Below, one piece after another: positions 10,886-22,240 of a DNA stretch of 64,000 nucleotides. This DNA is from Glandiceps talaboti (taxonomy: Eukaryota > Hemichordata > Enteropneusta > Spengelidae): positions 19,803,342 to 19,867,341 of the forward strand of contig NC_135549.1 of NCBI RefSeq assembly GCF_964340395.1. The letters run 5' to 3'. The translations under genes were made by a program, and so were the position numbers. The first letter of the stretch is position 1; every line of letters begins with the position of its first letter. The notes under the pieces are model-generated. The model was not told where the DNA came from. It worked only from the letters and a program-made list of their open reading frames with translations, and searched no databases.

Positions 10886-13087
10886 TGGTGCGTTTAAAAA
10901 AACCCTGATCGTTTAATTAATTTAGATTTTTCTTTGATTTGACTTTGAATATCTAAAAAATATTACATACTTGGCAGAACGGTCGATTCTGTGTACAACA
11001 AACAATATATTCAATAGTCACTCGGGATGTACTTGTGATGTTGCCGAAAACAAATTATTTACAGACGGTGACAAGATGAAAATAGAAGACTCAAATGGTT
11101 ATTCAATATTGATATAAAACAGTCTGGCATGACAATGGCAAATTACTGTGTAAATATTCATTAAACACGTATGTTGAAATGAAAATTCATCTGTTTGGGT
11201 AAACCATTTTATCAAATTAAACTGCTTTTTGCTACAGACAAAAAGTGGAAAATTGTTACCTGATGTTTTAGACAGAATACTGGGATTGTATTAATGTTGT
11301 ATTAATGCTGTCCTAGTTTGGATAACAAATCTGTGTTTGGAGTTTCAGGAAACAATTTTCACCTTTTTTGTTTGTAAAACTAAATAATTCAATACGTTTA
11401 CTTAATTAGCCTTACTAGTATGTACTTTACGCCAACACCGGTACCGGAGAACCATTATCAGTGACATTTCAAAATTATTTTTTATTTTTACAAATTTCTG
11501 ACTGAGATCACGCTGATTTGAAGCATTATCTGATTTGTTACGTAATTTGTTTTCTTACATAGCCAATGTTTGCCATATTGACGCTTTTACTGATTCACTT
11601 CCTTCAATGTACGTCTTTCATGTTTAGTTAACCATGTAGTGGAAGACATTTGGCAGTTTTCCAAGTTTCACGACTATAGCATCTCCATCTGATTACAATC
11701 CTTCGTTTCGTTATATAGTCACGACAGTGTATTCGACAATCTGAAATGATACTTTTTTTGTTACAACAACATGAACCATGTAGATGTCAAAGTGGGTAGA
11801 ATGAGCATTGTCCACTCTATGAGGCTGATTTTATTTGATTTTGTTTTATTCATTAGGTAATTTAAAATAAACAGAATAATAAATAAATACATATTAAAAT
11901 ACAAGTTACAAACATCACCAAGTATATATCACATAAAGGTATTTTCAAACACTTATTTTCAATGTTGGTCCTTATTGGGAAATTCAAGACACTGTGGCAA
12001 GAAAGAATGATATATAATAAATGTATTACAATATACATGACAGAAAACCAATTTGAGTGTTAAAAAACACATTGACTAGACCAATATAAAAAAAGAGGAA
12101 GGACTAAGATTACAGAAATATTATGTTCGTTAGACTGTATGATGTTCTACTTGATCAAGGTATGCAAACTACACAAAAGAATGCGATAATTTGTCTAGGG
12201 AGACTGAACCGTGGCCAACATCATGTAAATTATCTTACCAAGCTGATGGGATATTATTACAAATGTCAGCTCGTCCCTTGACCGTAGGAAAACGATTACT
12301 TTGTATCCTCTGAAGGCACCGTTTCTATGATGTCTACATATAGAAGATTTGTTCTGTCGGTGGAATTCTAAAGCATATGTCTTACGAGCAAGTTGTACGA
12401 CTATAAATAACATTACAGTGATAATTTGACATTGTAGTTACAGAAGTAATTTGACACTGCCAGTGTTGCATTGTGTGAAATTACGTGTTCATTGACAAAG
12501 AATTGGAAATAAAAAACAACAACCAAGTCATAGAAAACACACCATTCAGCATGCATACCTTTGCGAGAATGGAACCGCAAACGAGACATACTTCACAGTG
12601 GATATTCTTTGTAATGTTGTCTCTCATTTTCTCATACCAGACAACGTCCAATTAACGTTGTAATTTCTGACTGAAAAATCAAGGAGAGAGACATTTTGCT
12701 ATATGCATTAAGGGCAATAATCGTATTCACAGGTTCACACAAACAAAGCTGTTTCTCAATAATCTAGAACATTAGAGACGACCTATTCCTCAAGCGATGC
12801 ATTAAAGATGGCATTCTGCCATGCTCTATTAATGATAAGCATACTTAAAACTGTCTTGTTCAATGAAATCGTCTGACAATGATTAATTATATGATGCTTT
12901 TTTATATTGCAATCCAGACAACTTTATAGGCATTGCATGAGTACGTGACTTGAGACTGTCATCACTATGGGTTTATGCATTTAAAGAAATGATCCTTAGT
13001 GTCTTCACTTTATCCTGTAAACTATAATTCAATTTTATCTTGTTATGTGTGTGTGATGTTAGGGGGAGGGGGTTAAGTTAAAATTTT

Positions 13088-13136
<49 letters not shown>

Positions 13137-14271
13137 GTAATTTGAATTACAAAACTTTCTATTTCACGCTCAAAAATAAAGAAAAATATATTAGCTGTCA
13201 CATTTGAATATATAAGAAATATGACTTGGTTAACTCATCATCACCTTGTTACGATTTAGTCAATGGCTGTAGTTTTGTATATGTTTACATGGTTCTAAGT
13301 ATATATGCTAGATTGACGTGACGCGGTCTTTAAAGATTCCAGTTGGTCTCTGTTATCTTGTATTGTTCATTGTAACTGGTAGAATTGCGAGAAAGGATGA
13401 GATTGATGAGAGTAGCCATTTATAGACCCCTGCTGTCTAAAACATCATTTGATAATGACATTCAAAACATATTTATGATTATATTCCTTATCATTATTTC
13501 GAAAAGCGTAAAATAATGAACATAAATACGTATTCACAATTGTTCTCCCTAATATGTCAGGCAAAAGTAGAAATTTCATCTATCTGTTACTGACATAATA
13601 ATTATAAGTTTCTTAAATTAAAACTGTCAAAAAGCTATATTTCGAGATGTTAGCACGAGGACAATGAGTGTAGGGTTAAGTGAACGTCTTACTATTTCGA
13701 ACAACAACAGTATAACCATTTAGGCACTTTGTTAAATGTCATTGAATACATATACGCAACATTTAGATGTCTGCAGCCAATGTTAGGATTTTTCAATGTC
13801 TACATCTCTTGAAAACGCGAGTACATTTTAAACATACCTCAGTATATAGTGGTCTGAGAACATACCAAAAAATAACTCATGCACATTGCCCCATAGGTTA
13901 CAATAGTCATCAAGGAACGCACATTCCATAAATTCCACTCTAGTCAATCAATCAAAGCCGGACATTTCAAACATTAGTATATCACACTGAAGCCATTACA
14001 ATTCAATATAGAATTCTGAAAGTTTCTAATCTAAATTAAGTGAACTAACATTACATAAATGTGACGCGACGACCTAGGGTTACTTTTATGGAAACTGAAT
14101 TAAATACCATTACACCTCACCGATACTAGAACTAGAACGGGAACGAGTGTTAAGCTAAAGTATGGTAAAGTGCAAACCTACACAAGATGCATGTTCGATG
14201 TCGCCATACTCCATCTAATTAACTATAGTGTAGTCGGATACTACCTGTCAGTACCACTCAATGTGTTACTA
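10886..14271. other. Gene-free spacer with one CA microsatellite
   Basis: Only the CA tract at 13.09 kb stands out. The 72-codon minus frame at 12195-12413 has no recognisable motif. Confidence 0.6.
13089..13130 (+). repeat. (CA)n microsatellite
   Basis: Twenty-one CA units preceded by a G-rich GGGGGAGGGGG motif near 13060. Confidence 0.95.
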
Positions 14272-15232
14272 ATAATACCATTTAAACCAAATGTATCCCT
14301 TAAGGGCAAAACCATACATTGTTGGAATGCATATAGGTCGTATACGTGATGTATCCCATATTTGGAAAATTAATTATGTGAAAGTATATGAAATTTGGAG
14401 TTTGAATAGCTAACATAATGCCTAATTATCTATAAGCCATTAATTATGCAAATTAACCATTACATTTATAAGCTACATCAACATGCTTTAAAAGAGACAT
14501 CATGATATGCATTTCTTTACCATCAATGAATGAAATAAATTATCTAAAATATATGAAGTTTGCATTCTTAAATCATTAATTATGAAAAGTACTTTTTAAA
14601 ACTAAAAGCAATATCGTCAACAGGCTTTACAGGATATGTGTGCTTTCTTTGTGACGGTTAATATATGTACCAAATTATATGAAATTTGACTCTTGAATTC
14701 GATAGACATGGCTTAATTCCCAAATATAATTAAATTACTCATTAAAACTAAATATTATGCCAACATATTTTATAGGACATGAGTATTTTGTTATGGTTGG
14801 TGTGTGTACCAAATATTGCGGAATTTGAAGTGGGCATTCTAAAGATATAACGTAATTGCAACAGAACATTAATTATGCAATTTATTCAACTAAAATTATA
14901 TCCTACATCAACATCCTACATCAACAAACTGTATACGACATATACACTTTGTTATGGTTAACGCATGTACCATATTATGTTGAGTTTGATGTGTGCATTC
15001 TTAAAATATAACCTAATTATTGAAATCCATCAACTATGCAAATTAAAACGTCTTCATTGGGTATTTCTTTACTAAAATCTACTCATCAGTTCTTGAGGTT
15101 AGCATGTGGAAGGTGTGTATTAAGTTTCATTAGAATCGATGCAGTACTTTGTTTAGATATCGCGCCCACACACACACACGGACAAAGATAGACAAAATCA
15201 TAACATAACCTGTACCTTATGGGAGGTAAAAA
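14272..15232 (+). mobile_element. Copy C of dispersed repeat family
   Basis: The left end (ATACCATTTAAACC, then ATCCCTTAAGGG near 14286-14298) is a diverged version of the copy B terminus. Units follow with ATTATGCAAATTAACC (about 14448), ATTATGCAATTTATTC (about 14873) and CTATGCAAATTAAAAC (about 15034), plus repeated TATAGGACAT and TTTGTTATGGTTA words. The right end keeps the same order as copy B: a CA-rich tract with ACGGACAAAGATAGAC (15165-15195), then a decayed hairpin CCTGTACCTTATGGGAGG (15209-15226) and GTAAAAAT. More mutated than copy B, hence older. Confidence 0.7.
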
Positions 15233-16406
15233 TCACACAGGTTGTCGAGGTTGAACTTTTCATTTTTTGGTAAATTAGACATGTGAAGGTCGTGATCTAA
15301 TACGTTTAGGCATTATTAAATCTAGAGAACCCAACTAGCAGATAGGTTGGGAATATAACAAAAGCAATGTACTTACCTAAGTAACCCAGACCTAAAGACA
15401 GGATTGAGTTTGTTATAATTATATTGGAATAGTATGTATATGTATATAATCACGTATCAATTTTGCATCGCATTTTGTCATTTATTTTTAATTTTTAACA
15501 TAAGGACAACAAAGACACATTGCCGCTTTGGATTTTTTTCGCACAGTTAAACAAAATTATTCTAAATTATATGAATCAGTGGATAAAGCTGATATATTCA
15601 ATATAAACTGAACAAGAGACCTATTGGCATATGACAAAATATAACAAAATAATGCAAAGCTGTCGATTTGATACGCGTTAAGAACAGACTCGTCTCCTAA
15701 TCTGTATGTCCTTCACGTCTAACTTTGCTTTAATTCTATACCATTAGGTCTCAAGGTATACCCGCTTGGAAAGAGAATTTTATTAGCATGCCAATGAAAC
15801 CATGCAGAGGCATTAATTTCCCGTCCAATTTCAAATAGAGGGGAGCCACGTCTGTTTTATTAACGCAAACAGCGGAATGCAATTGTTAAACATGTTAATG
15901 CACCGAACAGTCTGGAACCCTGGACTCGACTCTGAGAGAGGGCGAAATTAGCTCTAAATCATACAATTTACATTTGGTATTACTTTCATCAATTTAATGA
16001 ATAGCAGACCCATACTCACGGGGTAATAAATTGGAATGTCCCTTAATAATACGTGCATCGAAGTATATATAACTAGTTTAGTGCAGAGGGAGTCCATACC
16101 GGTGTGCTCGACGTTTTAATGTACACGTAAACAAAACAACTGCATGCATGTAAACCATGAGTAGCTGACATTATCAAGTGTAGGAAGATGATATCTTTAT
16201 AGTCAGCATGCGTCCATTGCGATCATGTCATTTTGTATAAGTCATGCACGTAACTATGGAAAATGTGTCTGCACAAACAGTGTTTGATGCCAATGGTCAT
16301 ACTGTTTACTGGTCTATCGAGCTGGACCGATGATTTAATTGTATCACGTGTCTTCTCCCACTACAAAACTGTTATGTATTACGTATATTACATAAAATTA
16401 TTATAT
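15233..16406. other. Spacer before the Penelope fragment
   Basis: Ordinary AT-rich sequence; no gene supported. The missing RT part of the Penelope element is not here. Confidence 0.6.
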
Positions 16407-16439
16407 ACATATATACATACACATATACATACACACACA

Positions 16440-16485
<46 letters not shown>

Positions 16486-16500
16486 TATATATATATATAC
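16407..16500 (+). repeat. (AC)n/(AT)n compound microsatellite at the Penelope truncation point
   Basis: ATACAT words give way to about 35 CA units, then eight TA units, and the Penelope frame begins on the next base. The insertion or its truncation was thus at a simple repeat. Confidence 0.9.
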
Positions 16501-17349
16501 CCACCCAGCATCATCAAGAACATATCGTCAGCCATCGGCCGTAGAATTTCCGACATATCATCCGACGAACACATCTTCAACCAGGCAGCCCCACTGTACC
16601 AAAATGCACTAAAAACCAGCGGCCACAAAGAGAACATCACGTACACCAGCACCCCGACGCAGAAAAACAAGAAAAACAGAAATAGAAACACCATCTGGTT
16701 TAACCCACCATACAGCAAAAATGTAGCCACCAATGTAGGCAAACGATTCCTCAGCCTAATCACAAAACATTTCCCAGCAGACTCTAAGTTACACAAAATA
16801 TTCAACAGAAACAATGTCAAAGTCAGTTATAGCTGCATGCCAAACATGGCTACCATAATCAAAGCGCATAACGCCACCATCTCCAACAGCGAAACTAAAC
16901 CCACTCAAAAACCCTGCAATTGCAGACAGAAAGACACCTGCCCTCTGAACGGCGAATGCCAAACGGAAAACATCGTATACCAAGCCACCGTCCACGGAAA
17001 ACAAACAAAAGTATATATCGGTCTAACAGAGAACAACTTCAAACAGAGATACGCCAACCACAAACAGTCATTCAAACATGAAAAACACGAAAACAGCACA
17101 GAACTATCAAAACACATTTGGAAACTGAAAAGAAACAATGAGCCTTTTTCCGTATCCTGGTCCATCAACAAGAAAGCCCAAGCATACACCAATAAAACAA
17201 AACGATGCAACCTGTGTTTAACCGAAAAACTAACTATTATTAAAGCAGATAAAAGCTCCACACTAAACAAAAGAACTGAGTTGATATCCAAATGCCGACA
17301 CGAGAATAAGTTTTATTTGTCCAACTTCAATAGAGCATCTATCACCTAA
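16501..17349 (+). pseudogene. Penelope-like element ORF fragment: linker, zinc-binding cysteines and GIY-YIG endonuclease
   Basis: The frame is open from 16501 even though the first internal Met of note is at 16837. Upstream residues include IIKNISSAIGRRISDISSDE, TIWFNPPYSKNVATNVGKRF and LHKIFNRNNVKVSYSCMPNM, the RT-to-endonuclease linker typical of these elements. Counting from Met at 16837, cysteines C27, C29, C35 and C41 form the zinc-binding cluster before the nuclease. GIY is represented by IVY (46-48), YIG is Y60-G62, followed by F68-R71 and H75, and E89. The RT is absent, so this fragment cannot retrotranspose. There are no stops or frameshifts in about 280 codons, which suggests recent insertion. 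Codon composition is C- and A-rich, unlike the flanks. Confidence 0.88.
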
Positions 17350-17545
17350 ACTATTAAACCCGTTAACTAACGGAACATCAAAGCCCAACATGGAACAACC
17401 CGCCAACACTTACTTGTCCGCACCCAATAACCCACACAATAACAACCAACACCTCCACACATACAACACCTACCCACCGACACAGACAATAGTGATGGTA
17501 TTTCTATTGTCTACACTCTATATATACAGCACACCCAGAGAGTAG

Positions 17546-17605
17546 GCCTCAGAGTGTCTGATGATCGCAATATGCGTGAAACTCCGAGTTACACCCAAGA
17601 AAGAG
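17546..17605 (+). ncRNA. Type I hammerhead ribozyme of the Penelope-like element
   Basis: All core boxes are present in order. CUGAUGA is at 17558-17564. Stem II is CGCA/UGCG closed by AUA, with a U-U at the base. GAAA is at 17578-17581. A short stem III is ACU/AGU with loop CCG (17581-17589). The GUU cleavage triplet ends at 17590. Stem I pairs GUGU (17554-17557) with ACAC (17591-17594), then an internal loop, then CUC (17548-17550) with GAG (17603-17605). Closed stems II and III with open stem I define type I. A very short stem III is usual in Penelope hammerheads. Predicted self-cleavage is between 17590 and 17591. Confidence 0.82.
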
Positions 17606-17610
17606 TTCCA

Positions 17611-17683
17611 GTACTACCAAAACTATTACGCTCTGCCACTGCGGTATAGAGCACTGTCTTATAGCAGATTGATACTCACCGAG

Positions 17684-17755
<72 letters not shown>

Positions 17756-17826
17756 CTCGGTGAGTATCAATCTGCTAAGACAGTGCTCTATACCGCAGTG
17801 GCAGAGCGTAATAGTTTTGGTAGTAC
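17611..17826. repeat. 216-bp palindrome with (TA)n centre in Penelope 3' region
   Basis: The arms are about 72 bp: the left begins GTACTACCAAAACTATTACG and ends CTCACCGAGTTATA; the right is its reverse complement apart from a TA dinucleotide missing in the GTCTTATAGCAG segment. The centre is about 70 bp of (TA)n (17683-17756). It would extrude as a cruciform and is hard to sequence. The arms share sequence with 46555-46618. Confidence 0.85.
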
Positions 17827-17854
17827 ACCCAAGAAAGAGTTCCAGTATTACCAA

Positions 17855-17890
<36 letters not shown>
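17825..17890 (+). repeat. Second partial copy of post-hammerhead sequence, then (TA)n
   Basis: ACACCCAAGAAAGAGTTCCA at 17825-17844 repeats 17591-17610, the bases directly after the predicted ribozyme cleavage site, and continues as GTATTACCAAAACTAT with one substitution before running into (TA)n. It therefore looks like the 5' end of a further Penelope copy that starts at the self-cleavage product. Confidence 0.6.
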
Positions 17891-17891
<1 letters not shown>

Positions 17892-20800
17892 TGTGTCGCA
17901 AAAACACTTTCAAATTGATGAAATTCAAAATAAAACAATTAGTTTATGCATGTCCAACACTTAGTTCGTCAACAGCGTAGTAAATACTGGACATCTACTT
18001 GTAGTTAGACCTTGGGAATACTCCTTTTGATAGCTAACATTATTATAATATTAATGCTATTCGAGTTCTTAACAGTATTTTTAAATTTGGGAACATAGCG
18101 TTGGAAAAATATCCGGAGGAATTGCTCTGAAGCTATGCTATTTCGAAACATATGCATGCTCATCGCAACCCAGATCCTGTACAATTGAGCCAAAATATGC
18201 AAAACTTGCACAGTGTTCCAAAGCTAATCTTTCACAATGCATTCTTGTAAATAAATATGATTATTTTGATGTTGTCGAACGAAACTATGGCCAAAAGTGA
18301 TTACATGCTCCGTATCAAATGAGAAAACTCGAATATATATTGACCTGCAGCAGTAGCTTTCAAAGTGTCAAGATGAATACCGTATTTAATGAGATAAGAC
18401 GTATGCATAAGTATCACGAACATCGCTAAATATCCAACAGTGCCTTTTCATAACACACTTGGGCTGCCCTTTTCATAACTATAACACATCTCTGAAAGTG
18501 TATCGTCATTCAGCATAGCATAAGTATTTACAATTTGAATTATTCACAGACATACTGTGAGACGTAGATGTTTACGATGTCACGAATACGTTTCCATTCA
18601 TGTCTGAAAAACTCATCTTTTGATACTCTCCATAACCTAATGCCTAGCTATATTGGCAAGCATGCCATAGCCCAACAGTGAACTATTATATTATTTTGAC
18701 GGAAAGAAATAAACATCTATTTCACTGGTGCCATGCCAATGTCCTACGAAAGGGGTTCGTCTGATGATGAATAAATTGTTTGGTCTGCTTAATGGTTGAT
18801 TAATGGAGTAATATTTCGTTAGTGCCAAAACTATCGTTATTTGCTTGGTAGTTACTGTAGATAAGTTTGAACAATATTATATATTTAATATTACTACACC
18901 AATGAGGGAGTTTGCGGAAGTGGATCAGATATGTAATCTGCCAAACCTGAGGAAGGTGAATGACACCCGTCTCCGCGTAAATTGCCATACTATGGTTGTA
19001 TTATACTAATGTCCGAAGTATGTTATAATGTTTACAAATAGTTTTTTGCTGGTATCATGGTTTTCACCTGGTTTGAAAACCAAACTTTAAGAGCACTCTG
19101 TAAAAAAACAATGTGTACATAGTACCCCGTTTTCACGTCGATTAATTATTAATAAGCTTCACGTGCAAAGCAGGTTTGAGATATTCTGAATAACAAAATT
19201 ACACACTGTAGACGGCATCTATCAATATGTGACAAGAGTATAGCCCCAAATAAGTACAAATAAGTGTCATAAAGCCAATGTGCTTGCCAACATTGCGCGA
19301 CGTCGTTTATTTTACGTTATTCTTGCAAACAGATATACGTAACACAGACAATGTCATTTCTGCAACAGTGTACGTCACTTTGTAACCCTGAAATTATGTT
19401 TTCGTTGGAATATAATTAAGTGAGTGTACGAACGTTTAGAGCAATAAAGAAACTGAACCTTTAAAAGACAATTTTAATTGAGAATAATAGTACATATCAT
19501 CATTCAGATATCGTTTGCTTTCCAAGTAATTAACGAAAATGTAGGAATCCTTTTCCGGGATACACATATATATATATACATTTTTTAAAGTCACGCACGA
19601 GCTCTTGAAGCGCCTTGAGCACGAATGCATATCAAGGGAAACTGCAATTGAATTGTTATTTCTTTTTAATATTTTGGGGAATGCAATATTTGAATGTTTT
19701 TGTACCATTTTGAAGCTCGTTACGTTTCTAAGATTAAGTAACGAAATATGATGTTTTCGTTTGTGGAGGGCACATACACGAACTGCTTGAAAAAATAATC
19801 GAGGTATTTTCTGACAGAGAAGACGTTATTGACAGGCTGATATTTTGTTCAAATCCTCGAATAAAAGTAGTTGTCAATTAATCTGTCATAACTGAAATCT
19901 GCATGTAATGCCAAGATAATGATATGTATAACATACATATGGGCGAATTGGCTTTTCTTGAAATGATTGTCAAACCCATTATTATACTAACTGTGAATTA
20001 AATTGATTTGTGATGGGGTTGACGTGAGACTGACACAGTAGAGTGTATCAAAAGAGTTTTGATGCAACCTCATCTGTGTAGGTTACTCTATCAATATTGA
20101 AAACATAAACCTGTTTAATAAGGTCCCAGGTGTGGACAAAACCTTGCGTTTCACTGTCACAAAAGTGCAACTGTGTGCAGTGTTTCACATAGTCATGCGA
20201 ATGGTTTCAAATGTTAGAGCCGGTAAAGTTATTCTTGCTGTGTTTCAGGAAGGTAATTCCTTCTGCAAAATATATGTAATGAACGAGTGAAGTATTCCTG
20301 TATTTTATTTTCCGAGTGAGCTATATGTTTTGTCGTACGTATATAATCTCTACTGTGTGCGATGGAAACACCAGTTGCCAGTTGCTTGCCAGTTAACATA
20401 CATTTGCGCGTATATTGTTAACGTGTGACCCTTATTTGATAAAGTCATTTCTTTTTATAAGCAGTCTTTTACATTCAAGGTAATTGGCACATTTTAGTAT
20501 AATTGTGTGTACATGTTTACAAGCTGAAAATAACTAGCCTTTATATCACAGCTTCGCAGTTCATTTTTACTTATATGTACATGGTAATTCACTTGGATGT
20601 AGTCAAGCTTATATGTCCATAAATCGATGCTTTTAATTGCTTGTCTAGAAAAGGAATATTGTGATATATCCTGAACGGAAATTATACAACCGAATATTCC
20701 TGTAGATAGATTTCCTGATGTTATTGAACCCATAACGTAGATATATCATTGCCCACTATATATAATAAGGGAATTTAATCTCATTCAATGGATCAATGCC

Positions 20801-21335
20801 CTGTAAAGACTACTTTTTATTATCCGAAATGCAAATTAAGTAATGTGTGCTTGGTTGATTGGATTACTAATTGTGTTATCAGTTTTAAGGACAGTAACTG
20901 ATACCGATGAAAATTTGACACGCATCTGATGATTTTTTGCAATTATTGTAATTCCCGTCACCAGGTAACAAATTAGTTGTGTAATTCATTTCCTATCGAT
21001 TTAATATGGTATATGTAACATGACAAGGGAAGAAACATGGACGGAAAATCCCCCCAAGGTATTGAAAATTGACGAATTACTAGTATATTACGAGCGACAT
21101 AAAATGCTACCATAATATATTGTGTTTTCTCTCCAATTAAAAAAAACCGGCCTACTGTTACCTCTCGTTTTGTCCCTGGGTTACGAAACATACATATGCA
21201 CACGGATAAATATCATTGTAAGATATGGTTCTTGGGTGCAATACCGTGCTGATTTTTACTTCGACTTTCTTACCATATGAAATTCTTTCATCTGATGCAC
21301 ACTTTGTACCATGCATTGCATGTTTAACATTATAT
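17891..21335. other. Gene-free spacer
   Basis: No gene or repeat family recognised. CTGATGATGA at about 18759 lacks a hammerhead partner box. Confidence 0.55.
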
Positions 21336-22240
21336 AACCAGATGCAAACCGGAACCTTCCGCTAGGCCAAGGCCATTATATGTTTGATCCTACATACTTG
21401 TTGGAATGCAAAATTCATGAGCTACAGCTGTCATAAATGATATACATTTTAATTGGCAAATTAATCATACCAAACAATAACAATGTGCTGCTTGCATACG
21501 TAAGATATTGATGTATACAATCATTTTGTTAATCATGAAAATGAATTATTATATTAAATCAAAAACGACACAGCAAACTTATTATTAACAAAGCATATAC
21601 TAAATGAATGTATATTAAATGGATGTTGAAGCTTGAATTCTGAAGTAACAGCTATGTCAACAAGCTTTATGTGCGATTTGATGTTGATGTGTGTACCAAA
21701 TTATATGTAATGTTAAGTGCTTTCTCAAAACATAGCCTAACAACTAAAATCATTAATTATATAAATGAATCATTGGAATTAAAAACTATATCTATAAGTA
21801 GTTTAGGACATGCGTTCGTTGTTGCGATCGATGCTCGTACCAACTTAGACAGGATTTGAAGTGTGTATTTTTCAGATATAGCCTAGATTCTGAAAATAAC
21901 TAATTATGCATATTACATATGAGGGTTATAGGCTACACCAGCAAGTTCTTATACAACAAATGCACCCTGCTAACACCAATGTTCTTACATGAAATTACAT
22001 GACACTTAAAGTCTGCACGATTAAAATATTACCTAGTACTTACTGAAAACCGTTATTTATGCAATACTTATTTAGGTATATAATGTTCAACAAGTCCTAA
22101 TTAGTTACAGCCATTGCACTAAAAATATGTGTACCAAATATTGTTTGAGTTGAACCAGTTGTTGTTGTTGAGAAAACACAGGCAGTCACATGCACAGAGA
22201 TCGATCACACAGACATACGCCACCAAACATAACCTTCCAT
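21336..22240 (+). mobile_element. Copy D (decayed) of dispersed repeat family
   Basis: The left end at 21336-21365 (ATAACCAGATGCAAACCGGA) aligns with the family terminus. Core units from about 21615 show ATTGATTTGATG-type, AAATCATTAATTATATAAAT, TTTAGGACATG, GATATAGCCTAG and CTAATTATGCATATT words at a period near 145-170 bp. A degenerate ACACAG-rich stretch at 22170-22215 sits where the microsatellite should be. The end hairpin is not recognisable. Boundaries on the right are approximate. Confidence 0.5.

Larger units (their letters stand above)
16499..17890 (+). mobile_element. 5'-truncated Penelope-like element with hammerhead ribozyme and (TA)n palindrome
   Basis: Starting abruptly after a (CA)n(TA)n microsatellite, the copy contains the C-terminal part of a Penelope-like polyprotein (stop at 17347-17349), about 200 bp of 3' sequence, a type I hammerhead ribozyme (17546-17605), and a palindrome centred on (TA)n (17611-17826). 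The RT domain is missing. Penelope-like elements with GIY-YIG endonuclease and hammerheads in their pseudo-LTRs are established from published work on these retroelements, so the order here fits. The part beyond 17825 looks like the start of a second copy. Confidence 0.85.

Noticed and set aside
16401-17291. Minus-strand frames of 139, 71 and 128 codons
   Set aside because: They lie opposite the Penelope ORF and have no resemblance to a family; antisense shadows.
18750-18775. Possible second hammerhead (CTGATGATGA after GAAAGGGGTTCG)
   Set aside because: No GAAA box in the right order and no plausible stems; a chance CTGATGA.
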